This document shows, piece after piece, positions 35,641 to 42,969 of a stretch of DNA of 46,476 bases. The position numbers and the translations under genes are program-made. Source of the stretch: an uncultured Bacilli bacterium (GTDB taxonomy: Bacteria; Bacillota_I; Bacilli_A; RF39; UBA660). The DNA lies in the NCBI GenBank assembly GCA_944363715.1, contig CALVUX010000015.1:1-46476 (forward strand), written 5' to 3'. Under the pieces are notes generated by a model. That model made no database searches and was not told the origin of the DNA. It saw nothing but the letters and a program-made list of their open reading frames with translations. Positions within the stretch are counted from its first letter, which is position 1; each line of letters opens with the position of its first letter.

Positions 35641-35697
35641 TATAGAGAAAGTATTTGATTTTATATATAGAAGTACTAGAATTATTTCCCGGGAAAT
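34430..35697. promoter_or_regulatory. Eleven NBS sites (Noc-binding) in the array
   Basis: 14-bp palindromes ATTTCCCGGGAAAT, starting at 34430, 34556, 34682, 34808, 34934, 35058, 35183, 35308, 35433, 35558 and 35684. The symmetry extends to 22 bp in most copies (AATT on one end, AATT on the other). The copies at 35308 and 35433 share one change (TTTTCCGGG), so one is a recent duplicate of the other. The sequence equals the Noc-binding consensus of B. subtilis. No other full copy was seen in the window. Confidence 0.93.
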
Positions 35698-35738
35698 AAT
35701 TTCTGTGGAAATAGTTTGTTAAGGGTAAATAAAAATTC

Positions 35739-35767
35739 TTGAATTTATCTTCTTTTTTTTGTATACT
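35739..35767 (+). promoter_or_regulatory. Promoter of the SRP RNA
   Basis: TTGAAT (35739-35744), a 17-bp spacer including a T-rich run, and TATACT (35762-35767). The start is predicted at about 35774. It begins 42 bp after the last NBS, well inside reach of any spreading ParB or Noc. Confidence 0.85.
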
Positions 35768-35773
35768 GTTACC

Positions 35774-35852
35774 GTGCAATAAATTAGTTTGGAATCAGGT
35801 CAGGATGGAGACATAGCAGCCTTAACAAATCTAATTTATGTGCACTTTTTTT
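35774..35852 (+). ncRNA. ffs: Signal recognition particle RNA (small bacterial type)
   Basis: A single long hairpin of about 72 bases. The outer arms GTGCA...TGCAC and ATAAATTAG/CTAATTTAT pair, then TTTG/CAAA, and the apical helix 8 carries the conserved SRP core GGTCAGG-ATG-GAGA-CAT-AGCAGCC. The Ffh-binding symmetric loop (CAGG facing AGCA) is intact; the tetraloop is GAGA (GNRA) instead of the common GGAA. It ends in seven T (35846-35852), serving as terminator. Position between gyrA and tadA-dnaX matches the scRNA gene of Bacillus. It lacks the Alu domain of B. subtilis scRNA. Confidence 0.93.
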
Positions 35853-35872
35853 ATACAGTAATGGAGGTTTCT

Positions 35873-36331
35873 ATGAATGATTATGAATATATGCTATTGG
35901 CTTTAGAAGAAGCTAAAAAAGCTTATGATGAAGGTGAAGTTCCAGTTGGTGCTGTAATAGTGAAAGATGATAATGTAATTGCTAAAACACACAATACTAA
36001 AGAAAAAAATAAATGTTCGTTAGAACACGCGGAACTCTCTGCTATTAAGTTAGCTTGTGGAAAACTAGATAATTGGAGACTAGTTGGAACTACTATCTAT
36101 GTTACTCTCGAACCTTGTCCAATGTGTGCCAGTGCTATTAAACAAAGTAGGATAAATAGAGTTGTTTATTTGCTCGACAATAATGATATTAATACTTCAA
36201 AAATTGTTAATGAAGTTTTTAGTTTACATGACGCAAATGTACCTGTTGAAAAAGTGAAACTTGATATTTCTAAATTTGATGAAGAAGATATTGATATTAT
36301 TAGTGAATTTTTTAGAAAAAGAAGATATTAA
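35873..36331 (+). CDS. tadA: tRNA-specific adenosine deaminase TadA
   Basis: 152 residues. The zinc and catalytic motif is His52-Ala-Glu54 (LEHAELSAI), with Cys82 and Cys85 in EPCPMC. It deaminates A34 to inosine in tRNA-Arg(ACG). Start ATG 35873 with GGAGG 5 bases upstream; the frame continues back into the SRP RNA but that part is not coding. It lies between the SRP RNA and dnaX, as in Bacillus. Confidence 0.96.
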   Translation: MNDYEYMLLALEEAKKAYDEGEVPVGAVIVKDDNVIAKTHNTKEKNKCSLEHAELSAIKLACGKLDNWRLVGTTIYVTLEPCPMCASAIKQSRINRVVYLLDNNDINTSKIVNEVFSLHDANVPVEKVKLDISKFDEEDIDIISEFFRKRRY

Positions 36332-36355
36332 ACATATGTTTTATATGTTCTTTTT
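36331..36355 (+). terminator. Terminator of tadA
   Basis: AACATAT/ATATGTT (36331-36337 with 36343-36349) with a five-base loop, followed by C and five T. The -10 of dnaX (TATACT, 36369-36374) comes right after. Confidence 0.75.
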
Positions 36356-36399
36356 ATCTTTTGTTTGTTATACTATTTGTGTTTAGTGAGGTGAGGTAT

Positions 36400-38088
36400 A
36401 TGTATCAAGCTTTGTATCGTAAATATAGACCTACTGTTTTTGATGATGTAGTAGGGCAAAATGTTGTAGTTAATACTTTGAAAAATGCTATTAATTATAA
36501 TCATATTAATCATGCATATTTATTTTCTGGTCCTAGAGGAACAGGTAAAACTACTATTGCTAAAATCTTTGCAAGATCAGTTAATTGTTTAGAACCTGTT
36601 GATGGTGTAGCCTGTGGAAAATGTAAAAACTGTTTATATTCATTTTCAAAAGAATGCATGGATATTATTGAAATAGATGCTGCTTCTAATAATGGTGTAG
36701 ATGAAATAAGGGAACTTCGTAGTAAGGTTGGTATTTTACCAAGTGAACTTAAATATAAAGTTTATATTATAGATGAAGTACATATGTTATCTATTGGTGC
36801 TTTTAATGCTTTGTTGAAAACTATTGAAGAACCACCAGAACATGTAATCTTTATATTAGCTACTACTGATCCTCAAAAAATACCTGCTACTATTATATCT
36901 AGATGTCAGTGGTATTCTTTTAAGAAGATTAGTAATGATGATATTGTTAAAAGACTTACGGAAATAGTTAATGATGAGAATATTAAAGTTGATGAGAAGG
37001 TTCTTGAAAAAATTGCTCAAGCTTCTGATGGTGGACTTCGTGATGCGATAGGACTTCTTGATAAATTAAGAGCTTACTGCACTGATGAGATTACTTTGGA
37101 TGACTTTTATGAGATAAATGGAGAAGTTAATGATGAAGAGTTAAAAAAACTAGAAAAATTAATATTTTCTTTTGATGTAAGTGAAGTACTTTCTTTTATT
37201 GAAAAATATTATAGAGATGGGAAAAACTTAGTGCAAGTTGTTAAACAGTTAATGATACTTATTAAAGATGAGTTATTTAATCATTATATAAATAGTGACG
37301 AACTTATTTTTGAAGAGTCTGAACTTGTTAATTTTCTAAATCTTTTGAATGAACATTTAGTTGAGTTAAAGAAAGCAGATGATGTTAAGTTATCTATAGA
37401 AATATTTCTATTACATTATATGAATGAACATAAAAATCCTGAAACTGTACGAAGTGAAGCTGTTCATTCTCAACCTAAATCAACTGAAGAAGTATATATA
37501 AGGCCTAAGAAAGAAGAAAAAACTATTTCCACAGAGGCAGTGGAAAAACAAAAAGAGGTAAAAACTTTATCAACAGAAATTGTGCAAAAAACAAATGAAC
37601 AAATAAAAAAATATGAAGAGTTAATGTTAATAAGAAGTAAAAATACAATGATAGAAGCAGTTAAAGATGAACTTAATAAAGAGACTGCTAACCTTGTAAA
37701 ACTTAATGATTATACTTTTGACCCTAATAATGGATATCTTGCTTGTGAACTTTTAGATGGCAAGGTAAGAGCATCTAGTCCTAAAAATATTATCATTAGT
37801 TATGATTATGAAGGAATGGTAGATAAGCTTAGTAATCATTTTAATAAGTTAAATGACTTTTATAATGAAAAGACAGGCTCACTTAAAAAAATTGCTTTTA
37901 TTACTACTACAAAATGGAATGAGCTAAAACAAGAATACATTAATCTTCATAAGCAGGGAAAACAATTTGAATATCAAGAAGAACCTATATTGAATAGTTT
38001 CGAAGAAGATGTTAAAATAAATAATGAATTTGATGATTTGATAAATCAAACTATTGAGATGTTTGGAGATTTAGTAGAAGTTGAATAG
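36400..38088 (+). CDS. dnaX: DNA polymerase III subunits gamma and tau
   Basis: 562 residues. Clamp-loader ATPase: Walker A GPRGTGKTTIAKIFA, a four-Cys zinc module (CGKCKNC with one Cys before and one after), Walker B YIIDEVHMLS and the SRC motif ISRCQWYSF. Domain III and a charged linker (about 355-405) lead to the tau-specific C-terminal part that binds the polymerase. Start ATG 36400 after AGGTGAGG; the TTG-initiated extension to 36361 crosses the promoter. ybaB and recR follow closely, the usual dnaX-ybaB-recR operon. Confidence 0.96.
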   Translation: MYQALYRKYRPTVFDDVVGQNVVVNTLKNAINYNHINHAYLFSGPRGTGKTTIAKIFARSVNCLEPVDGVACGKCKNCLYSFSKECMDIIEIDAASNNGVDEIRELRSKVGILPSELKYKVYIIDEVHMLSIGAFNALLKTIEEPPEHVIFILATTDPQKIPATIISRCQWYSFKKISNDDIVKRLTEIVNDENIKVDEKVLEKIAQASDGGLRDAIGLLDKLRAYCTDEITLDDFYEINGEVNDEELKKLEKLIFSFDVSEVLSFIEKYYRDGKNLVQVVKQLMILIKDELFNHYINSDELIFEESELVNFLNLLNEHLVELKKADDVKLSIEIFLLHYMNEHKNPETVRSEAVHSQPKSTEEVYIRPKKEEKTISTEAVEKQKEVKTLSTEIVQKTNEQIKKYEELMLIRSKNTMIEAVKDELNKETANLVKLNDYTFDPNNGYLACELLDGKVRASSPKNIIISYDYEGMVDKLSNHFNKLNDFYNEKTGSLKKIAFITTTKWNELKQEYINLHKQGKQFEYQEEPILNSFEEDVKINNEFDDLINQTIEMFGDLVEVE

Positions 38089-38102
38089 AAAGAAGGAATA
38101 AT

Positions 38103-38399
38103 ATGAATATACAAGCAATGATGAAACAAGCTCAAAAATTACAAAGTGATATGATGAAAGTTAAAGATGAAATCGATAAGATGGAATTTTCTAGTACTAA
38201 TGGATTAGTAACAGTTAAAATTAATGGTAAGAAAGAAGTTTTAGAAGTTAAAATAGAAAATGATTCTGATTTTTTTAGTGATGATTTAGAAATGCTTCAA
38301 GATATGATTGTAATTGCAACTAATGATGCAATGAAACAAGTAGATAAAGTAACAGAAGAGAAGATGGGACGTTTTAGTTCTATACCTGGGTTATTTTAA
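38103..38399 (+). CDS. ybaB: YbaB/EbfC family nucleoid-associated protein
   Basis: 98 residues. The N-terminus MNIQAMMKQAQKLQSDMMKV is typical, followed by VTVKINGKKEVLEVKI and a C-terminal helix ending FSSIPGLF. It is a small DNA-binding dimer with a tweezer-like shape. AGAAGGA precedes ATG 38103. Its stop codon overlaps the recR start (TAATG). Confidence 0.94.
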   Translation: MNIQAMMKQAQKLQSDMMKVKDEIDKMEFSSTNGLVTVKINGKKEVLEVKIENDSDFFSDDLEMLQDMIVIATNDAMKQVDKVTEEKMGRFSSIPGLF

Positions 38400-38995
38400 T
38401 GTATCCTGATAGTTTAAAGAATTTAATAGAGAGTTTTGAAAACTTTCCAGGAATTGGGGAAAAGACAGCAGAGCGGATGGCTTTTTCTGTTCTTTCTTTT
38501 GATGAAGATAAGTTTAAATTATTACAAGAAAATTTAGAAGATGTTAAAAATAATATTCATCCTTGTAAGATTTGTAATACTCTTACTGATAAAGATAAAT
38601 GTACAATTTGCGAATCTGATTTAAGAGAGAAAGGGACTATTTTAGTAGTAGAAGATTCTAAGATAGTATTTCTATTTGAAAAGTTAGGTACTTATAAAGG
38701 ATTATATCATGTTATTAATGGACTTATTTCTCCGCTTGATGATATTAATCCTGAAGATATAGGACTTGATAAGTTATTAGATAGAGTAAAGAATGAAAAT
38801 ATTAAAGAAGTAATACTTGCTTTGAAGCCTAGTGTAGAAGGAGAGATAACCTCTTTATATATAAAAAAAATATTAGAAGGAATGAATATTGTTGTTACTA
38901 GACTTGCTAGTGGTGTTCCAATAGGTGCTGATATGGAATACATTGATACTCTTACTTTGGAAAGAGCTTTAGAAGATAGAAAAGAACTTTCATAA
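38399..38995 (+). CDS. recR: Recombination protein RecR
   Basis: 198 residues. Helix-hairpin-helix start (FPGIGEKTAERMAF), a four-Cys zinc finger in CKICNTLTDKDKCTIC, a TOPRIM domain (LVVEDSKIVFLFEKLG) and a conserved C-terminal VTRLASGVPIGADMEYID. It works with RecO and RecF (28833) in RecA loading. Confidence 0.97.
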   Translation: MYPDSLKNLIESFENFPGIGEKTAERMAFSVLSFDEDKFKLLQENLEDVKNNIHPCKICNTLTDKDKCTICESDLREKGTILVVEDSKIVFLFEKLGTYKGLYHVINGLISPLDDINPEDIGLDKLLDRVKNENIKEVILALKPSVEGEITSLYIKKILEGMNIVVTRLASGVPIGADMEYIDTLTLERALEDRKELS

Positions 38996-39034
38996 TATTA
39001 AATACTTTTTCATATGCTTTATTAGGTGAAGACT

Positions 39035-39232
39035 ATGAAGCAAGTTATGAAGAAAGTATGGCGTATTTTACAGAAAATAATAATTAGTACATTTATACTA
39101 TATGGTTATAATTTAATTGCAACTAGATTTAATTTAGTTATTCCTATTAATGTTTTTACAGTAGGATCTGTTAGTATACTTGGTTTTCCAATGCTTTTTG
39201 TTTTAGTTTTATTAAAAGTATTAATGTTCTAA
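39035..39232 (+). CDS. bofA: BofA family membrane protein
   Basis: 65 residues, two hydrophobic segments (about 14-33 and 43-62). The C-terminal half (IPINVFTVGSVSILGFPMLF) resembles the BofA pattern NLVTTAISGILGIPGIAALV. In Bacillus BofA holds the SpoIVFB protease inactive during sporulation, and bofA lies shortly after recR, as here. ATG 39035 is preferred over GTG 39026, which overlaps the AGG site. Homology is short and rests mainly on pattern plus position. Confidence 0.65.
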   Translation: MKQVMKKVWRILQKIIISTFILYGYNLIATRFNLVIPINVFTVGSVSILGFPMLFVLVLLKVLMF

Positions 39233-39246
39233 GAAAGGATGTAGTA

Positions 39247-40074
39247 ATGGATTTAGAAGTAGAGTCTTTACAACCTATGTTTTATAATCAGATAATGAAA
39301 GCTCTTGATAAGGGCTTTTTGTCGCATGCATATTTAATAGAAACTAATAATAATAGTTTAGATATTGTAAAGAAATATATTCTTTTTTTAGTAGAGAGAA
39401 TATATGAAGACTCTTATAAAAATCATGATGTTACTATTTCTAAAGATAAGTTATTTCATTTGATAGAGAATAATGAATTTCCTGATTATATAGAAGTTAA
39501 TCCTGTTAATAATCAAATAAAGAAAGAACAGTTACTTTTTATTAGAGATGAGTTTTCTAGTAAATCCTTATACAATACAAGAAAAGTATATGTAGTGTTT
39601 GAATGTGATAAGATGAACGTTAGTGCTTCTAATACAATACTTAAGTTTCTTGAAGAACCAAGTGATGATGTAGTGGCTATTTTTGTTACTAGTAATCAGT
39701 ATAATGTTTTAGATACTATTAGGTCTAGATGTCAGATTATGAGGCTTCAATATGAAGAAAGTAATGAGAGTAGTTTTAGTGATGAAATTCTTTCTTTTAT
39801 AGATGATATAAATAAAAGAAAAAGTGATGATTTGTTACTTAAATTTAATTATTATAGTAGTAATTTCTTTAAAGATAAAAGTTCATCTACTGATTTTATT
39901 AGAGAAGTACTTAAATATTATAAGAGCTTATTAAATAAAGAAGATAATGATATTAGTTTAGAAGAAGTAATTAATATTGTTTCTATATTAGATGAAAAGT
40001 TGAAGAAGTTGAAGTATAATGTTAATATGAAGTTGTGGATTGATGATTTATTACTTTCTTTGATGGAGGTGTAG
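39247..40074 (+). CDS. holB: DNA polymerase III delta' subunit
   Basis: 275 residues. A clamp-loader subunit without a nucleotide-binding site: no P-loop in the position where DnaX has one, which is usual for delta'. Signatures: FLSHAYLIETN, YVVFECDKMNVSASNTILKFLEEP and TIRSRCQIMRLQ. It is followed after one base by ricT, as in Bacillus. AAGGATG precedes ATG 39247. tmk, which often comes before holB, is not here. Confidence 0.93.
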   Translation: MDLEVESLQPMFYNQIMKALDKGFLSHAYLIETNNNSLDIVKKYILFLVERIYEDSYKNHDVTISKDKLFHLIENNEFPDYIEVNPVNNQIKKEQLLFIRDEFSSKSLYNTRKVYVVFECDKMNVSASNTILKFLEEPSDDVVAIFVTSNQYNVLDTIRSRCQIMRLQYEESNESSFSDEILSFIDDINKRKSDDLLLKFNYYSSNFFKDKSSSTDFIREVLKYYKSLLNKEDNDISLEEVINIVSILDEKLKKLKYNVNMKLWIDDLLLSLMEV

Positions 40075-40075
40075 G

Positions 40076-40855
40076 ATGAAGTTATTAAAGATTTCTTATA
40101 TAGATGAGTTATTTAATGATTATGATTATGTAAAATATCCAGAGAATACTTTTTTTAAAGTAGGATGGGAGATTATTGTTAAGAATGATGATTTGTTAAA
40201 GATTGCATCTATAATAAGTATAGAAGATAAAGATGATTTTGATGTTACTACTAGTTTTGTTAGAGTTGCTACTAAAAGAGATAGGGAACAACATAATAAA
40301 AATAAGAAAGATAGTATAGAGGCTTTAACTCTTGCTCAAGAGAAATCTTTAGAGCTTGATTTAGATATGCATTTTATTTCTTCTTTCTATACTTTTGATA
40401 GAAAACAATTATTTCTTTGTTATACGGCAGATGCTAGAGTTGATTTTAGAGAACTTGCTAAAGTATTAGCACAACGATATAAGACAAGAATAGAGCTTAG
40501 ACAGATTGGTGTTAGAGATAGAGCTAAAAAGATTGGAGGACTTGGTCCTTGTGGTTTATTCCTTTGTTGTAGTACTTTCTTAACAGATTTTGCTAGTGTT
40601 TCTATTAATATGGCTAAGAATCAGTTTCTAGCTTTAAATCCTACGAAGATAAATGGAAGTTGTGGTAGACTTTTATGTTGTTTAAACTATGAAGATGAAG
40701 TTTATACTGAGTTAAAGAAGGGACTACCAAGTATTGGAAGTTTAGTTGAAACTAATGATGGGTTAGGTAAAGTAACAGAAGTAGATGTTTTTAAGAGAAC
40801 ATATAAGGCAGAATTTAAAGATAAAGGAGTACTTGAGTTTAGTGTTAATGAATAA
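40076..40855 (+). CDS. ricT: RicT (YaaT), PSP1-domain protein
   Basis: 259 residues. The two paired cysteine motifs GPCGLFLCC and SCGRLLCCLNYE, together with ELRQIGVRDRAKKIGG, mark the family. RicT forms an iron-sulfur complex with RicA and RicF that guides RNase Y mRNA processing in Bacillus, where it also affects competence, biofilm and sporulation. ricA and ricF are not in the window. GGAGG overlaps the holB stop. Confidence 0.95.
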   Translation: MKLLKISYIDELFNDYDYVKYPENTFFKVGWEIIVKNDDLLKIASIISIEDKDDFDVTTSFVRVATKRDREQHNKNKKDSIEALTLAQEKSLELDLDMHFISSFYTFDRKQLFLCYTADARVDFRELAKVLAQRYKTRIELRQIGVRDRAKKIGGLGPCGLFLCCSTFLTDFASVSINMAKNQFLALNPTKINGSCGRLLCCLNYEDEVYTELKKGLPSIGSLVETNDGLGKVTEVDVFKRTYKAEFKDKGVLEFSVNE

Positions 40856-41546
40856 AAAAATGGAATTTTCCCATAATGGTAAGAATTTGATATTATATTA
40901 TGATGATAATTACTTTAAGATTACTACTGATAATCTTGCTCTTGCTAACTTTATAAAGATTAAAAGTAAAGATAAGTCATTGGTAGAGTTTGGTAGTGGA
41001 CTTTTATCTATTCCTTTACTTTTATCTACTAGGACTGATATAAAAATGGTAGGGATAGAAAAAGATAGTATTGCTTGTAAACTTTCTAGTATGTCTATAA
41101 AAGATAATCATTTAGAAGATAAGATTAAAGTTGTTAATGATGATATAAAGAATTTGGATAAATACTTTGAAATTAATTATATTGATATTATAGTATGTAA
41201 TCCACCATATTTTCTTTTAGATAATGAATCTACTACTAGTGATAAAGAATATTTGAAGATGGCAAGACACGAAGGTGATATGACTATTAGTGATGTAGCA
41301 CATCTATCAAAGATTTATTTAAGAGATGGGGGAAGTTTATTTTTAGTAAGTCGTGCTGATAGATTATTTGAAATTAGAGATGCTTTGATAGAAAATAAGT
41401 TGGCTATTAAGGAGATACAGTTTATTTATCATGATTTAGATAGTACTTCTAAACTTGTTTTGATAGAAGCTAGGAAAAGTGGTAAAGAACATGGATTAAA
41501 GGTTTTAAAACCTATTATTTTAGAGGAAGGCGATGTTAATGGATAA
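40848..41546 (+). CDS. trmN6: tRNA1(Val) (adenine37-N6)-methyltransferase (TrmN6/YabB)
   Basis: 232 residues. Class I SAM fold with LVEFGSGLLSIPLLLS (motif I), VGIEKDS, and the amino-methylase motif NPPYF. The gene starts inside the end of ricT (ATG 40848; ricT stop 40853-40855). In Bacillus the equivalent yabB-yazA-rsmI group follows yabA; neither yabA nor yazA is present here. The exact start is uncertain: ATG 40860 is an alternative. Confidence 0.9.
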   Translation: MNKKMEFSHNGKNLILYYDDNYFKITTDNLALANFIKIKSKDKSLVEFGSGLLSIPLLLSTRTDIKMVGIEKDSIACKLSSMSIKDNHLEDKIKVVNDDIKNLDKYFEINYIDIIVCNPPYFLLDNESTTSDKEYLKMARHEGDMTISDVAHLSKIYLRDGGSLFLVSRADRLFEIRDALIENKLAIKEIQFIYHDLDSTSKLVLIEARKSGKEHGLKVLKPIILEEGDVNG

Positions 41547-42363
41547 ACCTAGTTTATATTTAATACCTACACCTATTGGTAATTTAGATGATATTACTAT
41601 TAGAGGTTTAAAGACTTTAGAACTTGTTGATGTTATACTTTGTGAAGATACTAGGGAGACTTCTAAGTTGCTTAGTAAATACAATATAAAAAACAAGTTA
41701 GTAAGTTGTCATGAGTTTAATGAAGATAAGATGAAAGATAAGGTATTAGGTTATTTAAATACTGGTTTAAATGTAGGATTAGTTACTGATCAGGGGACTC
41801 CTTTAATTAGTGATCCAGGTTATAGAATAGCCCTCTACATTTCATCACATAACTATAATATAGTGAGTTTACCTGGGGCGACTGCGTTTGTTCCAGCTTT
41901 AACTATATCTGCATTAGCTCCGTCTCCTTTTACTTTTTATGGATTTCTTAATGCTAAGAAGAATAAACAGATTAAAGAATTAGAGTCTTTAAGAAATCAT
42001 CCATATACATTAATATTTTATGAAGCACCTCATAGACTAATAGATACATTAAATAATATTAAAGAAGTGTTTGGGGATAGAAAGATTTGTGTAGTCAGAG
42101 AAATATCTAAAAAGTATGAACAAGCGATAAGAGGTAAAATTAGTGAAGTATTAGAAACTGATTTTCCTATTAAAGGAGAATTTGTTATTGTGGTAGAAGG
42201 TGCTGTTTTAGAGTTTGATTTTAATAGTATGAGTATTGTAGAACACGTGGATTTTTATATAAATGATGGTAATACTAAAAATGAAGCGATTAAGTTAGTG
42301 GCAAAAGAAAGAGGTATTCCTAAGTCTATTGTCTATAAAGAATATCTTGATAAGAATGAATAA
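41539..42363 (+). CDS. rsmI: 16S rRNA (cytidine1402-2'-O)-methyltransferase RsmI
   Basis: 274 residues. Tetrapyrrole-methylase fold: LYLIPTPIGNLDDITIRGLK at the N-terminus, CEDTRETSKLL, GLVTDQGTPLISDPGY and LPGATAFVPAL. It acts on C1402 of the decoding centre. ATG 41539 is 8 bases from GGAAGG; ATG 41533 is too close. It overlaps trmN6 by 8 bases. Confidence 0.96.
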   Translation: MDKPSLYLIPTPIGNLDDITIRGLKTLELVDVILCEDTRETSKLLSKYNIKNKLVSCHEFNEDKMKDKVLGYLNTGLNVGLVTDQGTPLISDPGYRIALYISSHNYNIVSLPGATAFVPALTISALAPSPFTFYGFLNAKKNKQIKELESLRNHPYTLIFYEAPHRLIDTLNNIKEVFGDRKICVVREISKKYEQAIRGKISEVLETDFPIKGEFVIVVEGAVLEFDFNSMSIVEHVDFYINDGNTKNEAIKLVAKERGIPKSIVYKEYLDKNE

Positions 42364-42403
42364 ATAATTTGTTAGGGAAATAATTTGGAAAAGAGGTAAT
42401 GTT

Positions 42404-42967
42404 ATGAAATTAGTTGTTGGTCTTGGTAATAAAGGTAGAGAATATGAGAATACTAGACATAATATGGGATTTATGTTAGTAGATAGATATTTACAATATA
42501 AAAATATTACTGATAAATTTAAAGAAAAATTTAATGCTATGTATATAGAGACTACTATTAATAATGAGAAAGTTATTTTTATTAAACCAATGACTTATAT
42601 GAATAATTCTGGTATTGCTGTTAGAGCCTTTCTTGACTTTTATAAATTAAACAGTGAAGATGTTTTAGTTATTAGTGATGATCTTGATTTAGATTTAGGT
42701 AAGTTTAGATTAAGAAGAAATGGAAGTAGTGGAGGACATAATGGCTTAAAGAGTATTATCTCTCATCTTGGAACTGATAACTTTAAAAGACTTAGAATAG
42801 GTATTTCTAATGATAAAGATGATGTTATTAATTATGTCTTATCTAAGTTTAGTAAGAAAGAATTAAATGATATTGATACAATGTTTGATACCTTAGTTGA
42901 TGTTTTAGACGATTATTTTGTAATGGATTTTACCTCTTTAATGAGTAAATATAATAGGAAGGGGTAA
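42404..42967 (+). CDS. pth: Peptidyl-tRNA hydrolase
   Basis: 187 residues. Catalytic His19 in YENTRHNMGF, Asn9 in the GLGN start (followed by KG where PG is usual), MTYMNNSG, and SDDLDLDLGKFRLRRNGSSG leading to GGHNGLKSI. It recycles stalled peptidyl-tRNA. GAGG precedes ATG 42404; mfd follows after 2 bases, as in Bacillus pth-fin-mfd but without fin. Confidence 0.96.
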   Translation: MKLVVGLGNKGREYENTRHNMGFMLVDRYLQYKNITDKFKEKFNAMYIETTINNEKVIFIKPMTYMNNSGIAVRAFLDFYKLNSEDVLVISDDLDLDLGKFRLRRNGSSGGHNGLKSIISHLGTDNFKRLRIGISNDKDDVINYVLSKFSKKELNDIDTMFDTLVDVLDDYFVMDFTSLMSKYNRKG

Positions 42968-42969
42968 CT

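Larger units (their letters stand above)
34371..35697. repeat. Tandem array of 11 units, alternating parS and NBS palindromes
   Basis: This fills the 1.5-kb gene-free gap between gyrA and the SRP RNA. It has eleven direct repeats of 126 bp (units 1-5) or 125 bp (units 6-11). Each contains one parS-type palindrome, a spacer of the type AAGTATTTAATTTTATA, one NBS-type palindrome, and a second spacer carrying TATATATTGTAA and TACTTAA. Palindromes are nearly invariant while spacers drift, so the palindromes are what is kept. No open frame, promoter or transposase is associated. Known roles: parS nucleates ParB clamps and SMC loading; NBS nucleates Noc. The inference is a composite segregation and occlusion site. 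The two site sets are listed in the next two entries. Confidence 0.95.

Noticed and set aside
34371-35697. Array as a CRISPR or transposon-derived repeat
   Set aside because: The unit is 125-126 bp, the parts between palindromes are also repeated, and there are no cas genes, transposase or terminal inverted repeats. Two site types with known consensus explain it better.
35789-35872. N-terminal extension of TadA through the SRP RNA
   Set aside because: The region is the SRP RNA hairpin and its T run; GGAGG and a matching family start are at 35873.
42375-42387. GGGAAATAATTTG before pth, resembling half of an NBS
   Set aside because: The other half (CCC side) is missing, so it is not a palindrome; probably chance in AT-rich DNA or a remnant.
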